A stretch of DNA of 64,000 nucleotides from Granulicella tundricola MP5ACTX9 (lineage in GTDB: Bacteria; Acidobacteriota; Terriglobia; Terriglobales; Acidobacteriaceae): contig NC_015057.1 of NCBI RefSeq assembly GCF_000178975.2, forward strand, positions 62,001 to 126,000, written 5' to 3'. Position 1 is the first letter of the stretch. Each line of letters begins with the position of its first letter. Below the pieces are notes generated by a model, which did no database searches, was not told where the DNA came from, and saw nothing but the letters and a program-made list of their open reading frames with translations. The translations under genes were made by a program, and so were the position numbers. Of the stretch, positions 1 through 8,743 are shown piece after piece.

Positions 1-758
1 TGGTACTTGGTAGCGATGAGGGCTTCAAAGATGCCGCGGATGGGGATCTTGCCATCGCCGACGGCGACCTGGCTCTCCTTGACGCCAAGGTCTGTGAGGT
101 CCTTGATGTGCATGTTGAAGAGGCGTGGGCCAACTTCGTGAATGGCCTTGATGGGGTCCGTGCCGGCGCGTTCGGTGTGGCCGACGTCGATGCAGCAGCC
201 GATGCGGGGGTCCATGTTCTTGATGAGCTTGAGGATATCCAGCGGCGACTGCCAGAGCTTGTCTTCCGGGCCGTGATTGTGGATGGCGAGCTTGATGTCG
301 TATTCCTTGACGAACTTCTCAACGCGCGGGAGGCTGGCCGGGGTGGGGTCGCCTGCGACGATGACCTTGATGCCGGCACGTTTGCAGTACTCGAACTTGG
401 CGCGGATGTCGTCGTCTTCATCCTTGGGGAAGTAGATGGCGCCGGCGGCGTGGAGCTTGATGCCGGCGGCGGTGTAGTCGGAGACGGCGGCTGCTTCAAG
501 GGTGGGATCGGTGGGGAGGTGGTCCTTGATGTCCTTGACGTTGAGGTCCGAGACGTTCAACTGCTTCATGTAGCCGATCATCTGGGCGCGGGTGAAGTTG
601 CGGAAGGTGTAGCTGGCCAGGCCGAGCTTGATGGGCGAGGGAGTGCCGTCGTGAACGGCGGGCTCGGCCATGGCTGGGAGAGTGGGAGCGACGGCGCAGG
701 TGACTGCTGCCAGGGCGCTTGAAGCGAGGAAGTTGCGGCGGGTACTGGTGGAACTCAT
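1..758 (-). CDS. Secreted sugar phosphate isomerase/epimerase (TIM barrel), 3' end outside window
   Basis: The reading frame starts at the ATG at 758 and stays open to the window edge, so about 252 residues of the N-terminal part are visible. It begins with a twin-arginine type leader (MSSTSTRRNFLASSA...), so export through Tat is likely. The mature part reads as a xylose-isomerase-like TIM barrel: IKLGLASYTFRNF near the start, later AIHNHGPEDKLW and GCCIDVGHTERAG, the His/Asp-rich strands that bind metal in this superfamily. Substrate cannot be told. The neighbour at 808-2130 is a Tat-exported Gfo/Idh/MocA oxidoreductase on the same strand with only about 50 bp between them; the two families often occur together in sugar or inositol-like polyol metabolism. 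Family assignment is firm, reaction unknown. Confidence 0.82.
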   Translation of the reverse strand, partial: MSSTSTRRNFLASSALAAVTCAVAPTLPAMAEPAVHDGTPSPIKLGLASYTFRNFTRAQMIGYMKQLNVSDLNVKDIKDHLPTDPTLEAAAVSDYTAAGIKLHAAGAIYFPKDEDDDIRAKFEYCKRAGIKVIVAGDPTPASLPRVEKFVKEYDIKLAIHNHGPEDKLWQSPLDILKLIKNMDPRIGCCIDVGHTERAGTDPIKAIHEVGPRLFNMHIKDLTDLGVKESQVAVGDGKIPIRGIFEALIATKY

Positions 759-807
759 CGGGATGGAACCTCATGGCTGCTGCGGTTTAGGTAGGAAGGG
801 CGGCGGT

Positions 808-2130
808 TTAGAGGTGCGGCGCCCAACCTTTTTCGTAGTCGCGGCCCCAGAGCTTCATGGCCTCGGAGTCTGCCTGGATGTGGGCGTTTGCGGGATCGAG
901 CTTGAGTTCGCGATTCATCTCCCAGGCGACGTTCGAGAGCTGGAGCATGGTCACGGCGACGTTGCCGACGGCGATGGGTGCGTTGAGCTTCTCGCCCTTC
1001 TGCACGCCTGCGATGAAGTTGGCGAAGTGGGCGTCGGTCATGGAGTCCGCGCCGACGAGATCGGCGGAGGAGGTCTTCTGGCCTACCTTGAACTCGCTGG
1101 TCTTATTGCCTTTGAGGTCGTAGATCTCGTAGCCGTCACGATCAACGAGGACTGAGCCCGTGGTGCCCATGATGACCGAGCCACGGTCGCGGTTGTAGTA
1201 CTTCATGCCCTCACAGCATTTGCCTTCCCAGGAGATCATCTTGTCCGGGTAGGTGAAGCTGGTGACGAGCGTGTCGTAAAACTGCCAGTCGTCCTTGAAG
1301 TGGTAGCGGCCTCCGCTGGAGGTGATGCGCTCCGGGAAATCGACGCCGAGAGCCCAGCGGCAGACGTCCACTTCATGGGTTCCGTTGTTGAGCGTTTCGC
1401 CGGTGCCGTAGGTGCGGAACCAGTGCCAGTTGTAAGGCTGGAGGTTGTCCTTATAGGGTTGGCGCGGTGCGGGTCCCTGCCATAGATCCCAGTCAAGCTG
1501 CGCTGGCACAGGAACTTCCTTGCCTGTGCCGATCGATTTGCGCACGTTGCTGTACCAGGCTTTGGCGAAGTAGGCGTGGCCGATGAGGCCGTTGTGGATC
1601 TTGTCCACGATCTCAATGGTGTGGGGCGAGGAGCGCTGCTGCGTCCCCATCTGGACGAGCTTGCCATACTTCTGCTGGGCCTGGACGAGCAGTGCGCCCT
1701 CTGCCGGGTTATGGCTGCAGGGTTTCTCCACGTAGACGTGCTTGCCCGCCTGGAGGCCGGCGATGGCCATGGGAGCATGCCAGTGGTCCGGCGTGGCGAT
1801 GGTGATGGCGTCGATCTCTTTGAGCGCGAGGATGTGGCGGAAGTCTTTGTCCGTGGCGGGAGCGGTGCCCATCATCTGCTCCGTGGCGCCTGCGAACTTC
1901 TTCAGGGTGACGCTATCGACGTCACATACATGCGTGATGCGTGCCTTTGCCTTGTTGGCCTTCAAGGCGGACAGGTGGGCGTAGGCCCGGCTGTTGAGGC
2001 CGATGACCGCGAAGTTCAGGCGATCGTTCGACCCCATAATCTGTGCGTAGCTTTTGGCTGTCGATGCCACGGCGAGTGCAGCCGTACTAGTTGTTGCTTT
2101 CTCCAGAAACTCACGACGTGTGATCATCAA
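808..2130 (-). CDS. Tat-exported Gfo/Idh/MocA-family oxidoreductase
   Basis: 440 residues. The N-terminus (MMITRREFLEKATTSTAALAVAS...) is a twin-arginine leader. A Rossmann segment follows (NFAVIGLNSRAYAHLSAL), then the family's conserved EKP lysine motif (HVYVEKPCSHNPAEG) and a typical C-terminal alpha/beta substrate domain (NNGTHEVDVCRWALGVDFPERI). Such proteins carry out NAD(P)-dependent oxidoreduction of sugars or cyclitols, and secreted members are common in Acidobacteria and Planctomycetes. It probably forms an operon with the isomerase gene downstream (1-758) and possibly the propeller gene upstream (2198-3208). The substrate is not predictable from sequence. Confidence 0.87.
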   Translation of the reverse strand: MMITRREFLEKATTSTAALAVASTAKSYAQIMGSNDRLNFAVIGLNSRAYAHLSALKANKAKARITHVCDVDSVTLKKFAGATEQMMGTAPATDKDFRHILALKEIDAITIATPDHWHAPMAIAGLQAGKHVYVEKPCSHNPAEGALLVQAQQKYGKLVQMGTQQRSSPHTIEIVDKIHNGLIGHAYFAKAWYSNVRKSIGTGKEVPVPAQLDWDLWQGPAPRQPYKDNLQPYNWHWFRTYGTGETLNNGTHEVDVCRWALGVDFPERITSSGGRYHFKDDWQFYDTLVTSFTYPDKMISWEGKCCEGMKYYNRDRGSVIMGTTGSVLVDRDGYEIYDLKGNKTSEFKVGQKTSSADLVGADSMTDAHFANFIAGVQKGEKLNAPIAVGNVAVTMLQLSNVAWEMNRELKLDPANAHIQADSEAMKLWGRDYEKGWAPHL

Positions 2131-2197
2131 GCGCCCTCTCGACTGGTCATCATAACGTTTGTCTCGCGGGTTAGGCGAGTGGGTTGAAGAAAAGATC

Positions 2198-3208
2198 TTA
2201 TTGCGCCCAGGCGAGGCCGTCCGCTCCGGCTCCTGCCTGCAGGATGGACTGGACCTTCCAGGTGGCGAGATCGATGACGGCGACTTTGCCGCCGCAGGAG
2301 ACGTACGCTGCCTTGCCGTCGGGACGGATGAGGATCTCGGTCGGGGTCTTGGGGACGTCGATGGTGGTGGTGACCTTCATGGTCTTCAGGTCGATTACGG
2401 CGACCTGGTTGGTTGGGCGCAGGGCCGCCAGGAGCCAATGACCGTCGGGGGTGGGTGCGGTTCCGTAGGCGATCTCCGGCAGCGGAATCCAGCTTTGCAG
2501 CGTGTTGGTGGCCGTGTCGATGACTGCGAGTTGAGGTTTGGTTTGGTCCGCGGTGAAGACCTTGCGGTCGTCCGCGGAGATGGAGATGCGCTGGGTTTGG
2601 GCAGAGATGGGGATGATCTTGACGGTCTTGCGGGTGTTGAGGTCAAGGACCGAGACGGTGCCGGGACCGACGTTCGCGGTATAGCCGAAGCGGCCGTCAT
2701 GCGAGATGGTGAGCATGTGGGATTGCTCCTGGCCCGTGGGGATGGTGCCTACTATTTTCAACGACTTCGGGTCAATGACGGTGATGGCCTTGTCCAGTTC
2801 AGTGGTGACGTAGAGGAGGTTGCGTTTTTTGTCGAAGATGGCGCAGTGAGGGCGGACGGGGTGGCCGAAGTCCACGGAGCCGATGACCTTGTGGGAGGGG
2901 ACGGAGACGACCGTCATCGTCTGGCCGTCCGTGCCGGGTTTGCCTACGCCGGAGTTGCCGTAGATGGGGATGAAGGCGGTGCGGCCGTCCGGGGTGAGGG
3001 CGAGTTCGTGGCCGGTTATACCGCCCACGTCCACTGCTGAAGCCGCGCCGGAAGAGGCTGGCAAAAAGCTGACGTTGTGGTCTGCCTGATTGACGACGAG
3101 CAGGGTGCCATGGGCGCTTGCCTCGGTATGAGCTTGAGCCCAAAGAGGTTGCATCATGGCAAGGCAGGCGATGAGGGTCAGGAGTCGCGAAGAGGAGGCG
3201 ATTTTCAT
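2198..3208 (-). CDS. Secreted YVTN/PQQ-type beta-propeller repeat protein
   Basis: About 336 residues from the ATG at 3208; another ATG 18 bp upstream (3226) is possible, but the sequence from 3208 gives the better signal peptide (MKIASSSRLLTLIACLAMMQPLWAQA). The mature protein consists of repeats of about 40 residues such as NLLYVTTELDKAITVIDPKSLKIVGTIPTG, GRFGYTANVGPGTVSVLDLNTRKTVKIIPI and KVFTADQTKPQLAVIDTATNTLQSWIPL. This is the YVTN-type seven-bladed propeller pattern. No haem-binding or catalytic motif is visible, so the role is probably binding or structural in the periplasm. It lies just upstream of the oxidoreductase on the same strand. Confidence 0.82.
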   Translation of the reverse strand: MKIASSSRLLTLIACLAMMQPLWAQAHTEASAHGTLLVVNQADHNVSFLPASSGAASAVDVGGITGHELALTPDGRTAFIPIYGNSGVGKPGTDGQTMTVVSVPSHKVIGSVDFGHPVRPHCAIFDKKRNLLYVTTELDKAITVIDPKSLKIVGTIPTGQEQSHMLTISHDGRFGYTANVGPGTVSVLDLNTRKTVKIIPISAQTQRISISADDRKVFTADQTKPQLAVIDTATNTLQSWIPLPEIAYGTAPTPDGHWLLAALRPTNQVAVIDLKTMKVTTTIDVPKTPTEILIRPDGKAAYVSCGGKVAVIDLATWKVQSILQAGAGADGLAWAQ

Positions 3209-3423
3209 GTCCGGGAAGCATAGCACCGGGGATACAGGGTTAGCTTTGCTGTGCCTCGCGGATGGTATCCCGGTGGGCTGGCAGAAAAAATATTTGCAAG
3301 CCGTGACATCTCTGGCATACTTCTCTCGTTCCCCTGATACTGACTCGAATGTGCTGCTGATGCGTCGGTCGGCGGGAGAACTCTCTATGGGGCCCCTATT
3401 TGAATTTTCTTCGGGAGGCCCTG

Positions 3424-4020
3424 ATGAGCAATGTCAACGGCAAAGTCTATGCAATGAATGTCATCACGCCGATGCGGCCGTGGAAGACGTTTGCGCTGCG
3501 GGCGATCTTCTTTGCGCTCTGGCATATCAAGCCGTTACAGAGTGACCTGATCAACCTTTCTTTTATCGAGTTTGCGCGGTGGGTGATCATCCCGCGCCGC
3601 CGTTTCCCGCATCTCGGTCACGGGCAGGAAAAGGAAGATCTGAAGTATGACTATCTCCTCTTTTTTAGTAACTTCAACGGGACCTGGAATCAGTACATCG
3701 ACGCGTTCTCCGCGGTTCTGAGCAAGGGGCTGAACCTGATCTGGCGGTGGAGCGATAAGTTTCCGGGCTCGGTTCCGGTGACTCCGTTCAAGGAGTACAT
3801 TGCGCGAGTGCAGTTCGACACGGACTACTACTACACTGCGTATCCTCATGCGACGGCGAATGATTTGAAGTCGGCCCATGTGGTTCAGGAGGCGTTCGAC
3901 GCGCTGAGTACACAGGCGCAGGGGAGCACTCCGGAGCAGTTTGCAGAGGCGTACCGGGATTTTGTTTTGCAGGTGCAGTGCCATCTGGGAGAGACCGGCG
4001 AAGCGCCGGTAGCGTGCTGA
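3424..4020 (+). CDS. Conserved protein, DyP-peroxidase companion A
   Basis: 198 residues from the ATG at 3424, which has a GGGAGG ribosome site just upstream; an in-frame ATG at 3400 has none. No signal peptide. The centre carries YDYLLFFSNFNGTWNQYIDAF, and further on FKEYIARVQFDTDYYYTAYP. The next gene (4031-4663) has the same landmarks in the same order, so the two are diverged paralogues. It starts a three-gene operon ending in a DyP-type peroxidase. The function is unknown to me; a role as partner or substrate-related protein of the peroxidase is inference from context. Confidence 0.72.
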   Translation: MSNVNGKVYAMNVITPMRPWKTFALRAIFFALWHIKPLQSDLINLSFIEFARWVIIPRRRFPHLGHGQEKEDLKYDYLLFFSNFNGTWNQYIDAFSAVLSKGLNLIWRWSDKFPGSVPVTPFKEYIARVQFDTDYYYTAYPHATANDLKSAHVVQEAFDALSTQAQGSTPEQFAEAYRDFVLQVQCHLGETGEAPVAC

Positions 4021-4030
4021 GAGAGAGACC

Positions 4031-4663
4031 ATGCCCAATCAAAGCGGTATCTTGTATGGCCTCACGATCCTTTCGCCCATCATTGATGACGAGCGGGCGA
4101 CGCCCTCGCACGATCTGCAGATTCGCAAACATCTGGCGGGATTGCCGACTGATCAGCACAGTCCGTTTGCGCTTGCGGCCGGGACGCATCTGGCGCGGAT
4201 CGCGGTGATGGACGATGTGATCTACGTCGGGATGCCGTCTTGCGAAGAGCATCTGAAGTCGAAGTACCTGGTCTTTGAATCGAACTGCGATGGCGATCTG
4301 GAGGGCTATCTCGGGGGGCTGGCGGATGCTGTGCCGGAGCAACTGGACGCCATCTGGAGCCACTGCGTCGGGTATCCGGGAGCGGCGGACCGGTGGGCGT
4401 TCATCCAATACATGAAGTCCTGCCAGCTCGATACGACGTTCTACTTTGCGGCGATCAACAACAAGACGCTTCCGCAGGCGCTGCGTGCGCTGTATACCCA
4501 GCATGCGGTGACCAACTTCATTGCGTCGCATCAGGGCATGGCGCCTGCACAACTACAAGCTGAGTTCCTGCAATTTACGCAAGACCTGGCGTCCGAGCCG
4601 ACGCCTCCAGCGGGTTCCATGGGGCCACATCGCGGTATTAAGACGGGTGGGCGAAATGAGTAA
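4031..4663 (+). CDS. Conserved protein, DyP-peroxidase companion B (paralogue of the preceding gene)
   Basis: 210 residues. It lies 10 bp after companion A and overlaps the DyP gene by 8 bp, so the three are very probably translated together. Its core SKYLVFESNCDGDLEGYLGGL matches the YLLFFSNFNGTWNQYI segment of companion A, and FIQYMKSCQLDTTFYFAA matches FKEYIARVQFDTDYYYTA. Both lines therefore show a common ancestor although identity is low. No signal peptide, membrane segment or known catalytic motif is visible. The C-terminal 30 residues are Pro/Gly-rich and look unstructured. Confidence 0.72.
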   Translation: MPNQSGILYGLTILSPIIDDERATPSHDLQIRKHLAGLPTDQHSPFALAAGTHLARIAVMDDVIYVGMPSCEEHLKSKYLVFESNCDGDLEGYLGGLADAVPEQLDAIWSHCVGYPGAADRWAFIQYMKSCQLDTTFYFAAINNKTLPQALRALYTQHAVTNFIASHQGMAPAQLQAEFLQFTQDLASEPTPPAGSMGPHRGIKTGGRNE

Positions 4664-6053
4664 GTTGAACGCGACCGACATCCAGGGCTTCGTGCTGCGT
4701 GGATATAACCTTCCGCTGGCTCGTTACTATTTTCTCCACTTTGAGGACTCTGTACGAGCTCGTGCGCTGCTGTTGAAGCTGCTGCCGAAGATCACCACGG
4801 GCCAGACGTGGGACGGTGGCAAGCCGCAGAGCACGCTCAACATTGCGTTTACTCATCCCGGACTGGCAGCGTTCGATCTGCCTGACGCCACGCTGCTGAG
4901 CTTTCCGGTGGAGTTCCAGCAAGGCATGAAGAAGCGTGCCGCCATCCTGAACGATACCGGACGCAATGCGCCGGAGCGGTGGGACGAGTGCTGGACGGAA
5001 GGCCTCGTTCACGCGTGGGTCGCGGTAAATGCGATGACGCCGGCGGCACTGGCCTCTGGGCATGCGGAGTTGATCGGGTTGCTGGAGGAGGTGGGCGGTG
5101 CCACGATACTGGCGACGCAGGATGCCGCGGCTGCCGTGGCCGGTGGGAAGCCTACGACGAAAGAACATTTCGGGTACACGGACGGCTTTGGCAATCCGGA
5201 TTACCTGGGGGTGGAGCGCTCCGTGCAGCCTGGGCAGGGTAAGCTGATGCCGGATGGAAGCTGGGCGCCGCTTGCCACGGGAGAGCTGCTGCTGGGCTAT
5301 GCGGATGAGGCTGGTGAGCTGCCGGTCGCGCCTGTGCCTCACCTGCTGGCGAGCAATGGCACGTTCATGATTTATCGCAAGCTACATCAGAACGTGGCGA
5401 CCTTCCGCAAGTTCCTGGCGGACGAGGCCGGGCGCTATGGGGCCGGGGATGACTATTCCAAAGAGAAGCTGGCCGCCAAGCTGATCGGCCGTTGGCGTGA
5501 CGGGACGCCGATAGAGCTTTCGCCTGACGGACCTGACTTTGCGCTGACCCAGGACCCGAACCGCAGTACCAACTTCACGTACGGCGGGGATGCAGACGGT
5601 ACCCGTTGTCCGATGGGTGCGCACATTCGGCGCGTGCATCCGCGGGACGCGTTCGGGTTTGAAGGCAGGCTGGTGCATCGCCGCAGGATCACGCGGAGGG
5701 GACTGCCCTACGGCAGGTTTGCTGGCGAGAATGAGCCGGTGGCCGACACCGACGATCGCGGCGTCGTCTTCATGGCGCTCAACGCCAGCATCTCGCGGCA
5801 GTTCGAGTTCGTTCAGCAGCAGTGGATCGAATATGGGAACGACGCGCATCTGGGCAACGACAAAGACCCTCTGATGGGCAATCATGACGGCAGCGGTCGC
5901 TTCATGGTTCAGGGCGACAGCAGCAAGAGCAATCCTCCGCATTTGTGCCGTCATCTGCCCCAGTTCGTCGAACTGCGCGGCGGGGATTACTTCTTCCTGC
6001 CCAGCATCACGGCGTTGGGCATGCTGGCGATGGGCCTTGTCGATCCGCGTTAG
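4656..6053 (+). CDS. DyP-type haem peroxidase
   Basis: 465 residues from the ATG at 4656, whose first bases overlap the end of companion B. DyP peroxidases use haem and H2O2 to oxidise dyes, phenols or other bulky substrates. The signature GXXDG motif is present as GYTDG (about residues 173-177, with the catalytic Asp). The proximal haem ligand lies in GAHIRRVHPR (about 321-330, His 323), and the distal Arg region RRRITRRGLPYG follows (about 342-353). The length fits the larger DyP classes rather than the short encapsulin-cargo class. No Tat or Sec leader is visible, so the protein is probably cytoplasmic. The tight coupling to two paralogous small proteins is the unusual part. Confidence 0.93.
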   Translation: MSKLNATDIQGFVLRGYNLPLARYYFLHFEDSVRARALLLKLLPKITTGQTWDGGKPQSTLNIAFTHPGLAAFDLPDATLLSFPVEFQQGMKKRAAILNDTGRNAPERWDECWTEGLVHAWVAVNAMTPAALASGHAELIGLLEEVGGATILATQDAAAAVAGGKPTTKEHFGYTDGFGNPDYLGVERSVQPGQGKLMPDGSWAPLATGELLLGYADEAGELPVAPVPHLLASNGTFMIYRKLHQNVATFRKFLADEAGRYGAGDDYSKEKLAAKLIGRWRDGTPIELSPDGPDFALTQDPNRSTNFTYGGDADGTRCPMGAHIRRVHPRDAFGFEGRLVHRRRITRRGLPYGRFAGENEPVADTDDRGVVFMALNASISRQFEFVQQQWIEYGNDAHLGNDKDPLMGNHDGSGRFMVQGDSSKSNPPHLCRHLPQFVELRGGDYFFLPSITALGMLAMGLVDPR

Positions 6054-6190
6054 TGGATGGCGTTGACCATGCGTGTTGAACCGAATAAAATCGTTACAGC
6101 GAGGCATTGACCTTCGCCGCAGAAGATCGCCGCTCATAAGCTAACGGGCTGCCCGTGCAGCCTCCTTTCATATCCCCTTCCGATTAAGAA

Positions 6191-6202
6191 TCCTGATCAG
6201 GA
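6191..6202. promoter_or_regulatory. Perfect 12-bp palindrome upstream of a TonB receptor
   Basis: TCCTGATCAGGA is a perfect inverted repeat 32 bp before the ATG of the receptor at 6234. It could be an operator or the end of a transcript leader. It does not match the classical Fur consensus, so assigning it to iron control would be a guess. Confidence 0.3.
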
Positions 6203-6233
6203 TCCAGGAGGGCCCTGCCTCACAAGGAGCCCC

Positions 6234-8681
6234 ATGCATTCCAGCGCTGTTGTTCGACCTCTGATTTACCTTTCCCTTATCTCTACTGCTGTTGGTGCGT
6301 TGGCCCAGAGCTCCCAGGTGGCTGGAACCGTGAAGGACCCGGAGCGGTCGCTGGTGGGCAGCGCCGTCGTCACGCTGGAGGAGATGCAGAGCGGCAGACT
6401 GCAGAAGACGGTGACGGATGCTTCCGGGCAGTACAGCTTTTCAGCTGTGACCGCAGGCAAATACCGTCTGGTGATTAAGAAAGACGGCTTCGCGCCGATT
6501 GTGATTGCGCCCCTGACAGTGGCTGAGGGGCAGAGCGTCAACCAGGATGGAACGTTTGACGTGGCCGGCGTTTCCTCGCAGGTGACGGTAAATGGGAATG
6601 CCACCGGCAGCTCTGAAGATGGCTACGCGGTCAGCAAGGTGAATCGCGGTGTCATGGGCGATGCGCCGGTCGTCAACCAGCCTTATACGATAACGGTGAT
6701 TCCCGCAGACGAGATTGCCAATACCCAGGTGAAGAACCTGCGCGACACGATCAAGTACCTGCCGCTGGTCTCGTTTACCGAGCAGCAGGGGCCTGAGATT
6801 CTGCGGCCGGCCACGCGCGGCGTTCAGGGTTCGATCGCGCAGAACACGCGCATGGACGGTATGTCCATTGCCATTACAGGCGGCAACCCCATGGAGCAGT
6901 ACCAGGAGATGCAGGTCGAAAGCGGACTGGGCGCGGCGATGTACGGCCCGGCGAACCCTTCCGGTATGTTCGACTTCGTTCTGAAGCGGCCGACCGAAGA
7001 GCGCACCGCAAACATCTTTCTGGAGCAGGACTCCAGCTCCATCGGCACTGTGTATGGTGACTTTGGTGGGCGTCTGGGGCCGCACAAGATCTTTGGTTAT
7101 CGCTCCAATTTACTCTTCGGTGACGGCACGCAGTTCGTCGCGGAGAGCCGTCTGCGCCGCCGCCTCGCGGAGTTTGCGTTCGATCTGCGGCCCACGCCGG
7201 CCACGACGATCGACGCGCACTACAGTGTCTATGACATCGTCCAGCGTGGCTATCCGGGCTGGTTCAGCTATGGTCCTTCGTCCAAGACGAACGTTGCTGC
7301 GGCGGACTTCATTCTGCCCTTAGCACCGGACCCCACGCGCGTCGGCTTCGGGCAGGCTTATGCCGGCGTCAACCTGACGACGCAGTCCACCAGCGTTCGA
7401 GTGCTGCATGACTTTTCGCCCAACTGGCACGCCACGGCGGGTGGAACGGCGCAGAGGCTGGACCGCTTCATCGATACGCCTGTGAACACTATTATGGATA
7501 ACGCCGGGGACTACAGCAGTTCGCTCAGCAGCGGCTTTGCTCCGCGCTTTGGGGTTGAGAGCGATCTCGGTTACATCACTGGCGTCATCAAGAAGTGGGG
7601 CATCAAGCAGGATGTGGCACTGGCCAGCGAGGGATATCGCTTCAACCAGTACAGCTATACCGCCAACTCGGCTGCAAGTCTGTTTCTGGGTCTTGCAAAC
7701 GTCAACAACCCGGTGGTCTTTGCTGCGCCGACGGTTGGCTTGCCCCACAACAGAGGGCTCTATCAATCGGCCGTGGTTCATCAGCAGGGCTTTAATCTTG
7801 GTGATCTGATTACCTTCCCCGCGCACATTCTGGTGCGGGTTGCGGCCAGCCAGGACTTTATCGGGGTCGATAACAACTCGGCCACGGCGAGGACCAGCGG
7901 CTCGAATAAGCAGGGCATCAGCCCTTCGGCCAGCGTGCTGTACAAGCCGACGACGTGGTCGACCGCTTATGCAACCTACGCGAGCAGCCTGCAGCAGGGT
8001 GATCTTGCGCCGGTCAGTGCAACGCTCGTCAACTCCGGCGCTGCGCTTGCGCCTTATCGCAGCAAGGAATGGGAGCTCGGCTTCAAGACTGACCTGCATC
8101 CGCTGGCGATCACGACCGCACTCTTCCGGCTGGAACGTCCTTTCGCCGACACCCTTTCCTACAACGGCAGCACGACGCAGAATATCTTCGCCATTGCAGG
8201 GCAGCAGGTGAACTTTGGCGCTGAGATCTCCGCGCAGGGCACGCTGTTTCGCCGCCTGTTGATCGACGGCGGATTTACCGCGCTGAATGCCCGGCTGAAC
8301 GATACGAATGTGGCGTCGACGGAAGGGAAGCGCTTTGTCGGTATCCCCTCGTACAAGTCGAACTTCCTGAGCGAGTATCGCGTGCCGGGCATTGCCAATC
8401 TCAACATCACGGGTGATTGGCAGTTCGTCGGCAAGCGTCCGCAGGATGATCAGAACCTGCACACGACGACCGGCTACAACACGTTTGATTTTGGGTTCCG
8501 TTACTCGCGTCCGGTCTTTGCGCGGGTGGCGACGTTGCGGTTCACCTGCGACAACATCACGAACACGCGGTACTACTCGACTATCTCCGCTGGCGATATC
8601 ACTGGGGCCAATGCCAGTGCGAACCTGGCGCATCTAGGATCGCCGCGCACTATTTCAAGCTCACTCCAGTTCGCTTTCTAA
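6234..8681 (+). CDS. TonB-dependent siderophore-type receptor with N-terminal carboxypeptidase-regulatory domain
   Basis: 815 residues, preceded by an AAGGAG ribosome site. A signal peptide (about 1-24, ending LAQS) is followed by a CarboxypepD_reg-like beta-sandwich (about 25-110: VAGTVKDPERSLVGSAVVTLE...GKYRLVIKKDGF). Next come a plug domain (VVNQPYTITVIPADEIANTQVKNLRDTIKYLP; TRGVQGSIAQNTRMDGM) and a 22-strand-type barrel ending in LQFAF with a terminal Phe. The plug resembles siderophore receptors of the FhuA/FecA class more than SusC. The protein would import an iron chelate or similar ligand across the outer membrane using TonB energy. A strong terminator follows directly (8699-8734). 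Confidence 0.88.
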   Translation: MHSSAVVRPLIYLSLISTAVGALAQSSQVAGTVKDPERSLVGSAVVTLEEMQSGRLQKTVTDASGQYSFSAVTAGKYRLVIKKDGFAPIVIAPLTVAEGQSVNQDGTFDVAGVSSQVTVNGNATGSSEDGYAVSKVNRGVMGDAPVVNQPYTITVIPADEIANTQVKNLRDTIKYLPLVSFTEQQGPEILRPATRGVQGSIAQNTRMDGMSIAITGGNPMEQYQEMQVESGLGAAMYGPANPSGMFDFVLKRPTEERTANIFLEQDSSSIGTVYGDFGGRLGPHKIFGYRSNLLFGDGTQFVAESRLRRRLAEFAFDLRPTPATTIDAHYSVYDIVQRGYPGWFSYGPSSKTNVAAADFILPLAPDPTRVGFGQAYAGVNLTTQSTSVRVLHDFSPNWHATAGGTAQRLDRFIDTPVNTIMDNAGDYSSSLSSGFAPRFGVESDLGYITGVIKKWGIKQDVALASEGYRFNQYSYTANSAASLFLGLANVNNPVVFAAPTVGLPHNRGLYQSAVVHQQGFNLGDLITFPAHILVRVAASQDFIGVDNNSATARTSGSNKQGISPSASVLYKPTTWSTAYATYASSLQQGDLAPVSATLVNSGAALAPYRSKEWELGFKTDLHPLAITTALFRLERPFADTLSYNGSTTQNIFAIAGQQVNFGAEISAQGTLFRRLLIDGGFTALNARLNDTNVASTEGKRFVGIPSYKSNFLSEYRVPGIANLNITGDWQFVGKRPQDDQNLHTTTGYNTFDFGFRYSRPVFARVATLRFTCDNITNTRYYSTISAGDITGANASANLAHLGSPRTISSSLQFAF

Positions 8682-8698
8682 ACGGCGTAGCAGTGAGC

Positions 8699-8734
8699 GA
8701 GACCCGGCAGCGTCAAGCTGCCGGGTCTCTTTAT
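8699..8734. terminator. Strong intrinsic terminator between convergent genes
   Basis: A 12-bp perfect stem, GAGACCCGGCAG (8699-8710) pairing with CTGCCGGGTCTC (8718-8729), encloses a 7-base loop and is followed by TTTATT. It lies 17 bp after the receptor stop and just beyond the stop of the convergent gene, so it may serve both strands. Confidence 0.85.
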
Positions 8735-8743
8735 TGCGAACAC

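Noticed and set aside
108..1155. Long plus-strand open frames opposite the isomerase and oxidoreductase genes
   Set aside because: They mirror GC-rich minus-strand genes, show Val/Gly/Asp-rich repetitive composition and match no family.
6191..6202. Fur box in front of the siderophore-type receptor
   Set aside because: The palindrome TCCTGATCAGGA does not follow the GATAATGATAATCATTATC pattern, so I only list it as an unassigned palindrome.
7320..8633. A 437-codon minus-strand frame opposite the TonB receptor
   Set aside because: Arg/Val-rich shadow of the receptor coding sequence with no domain pattern.
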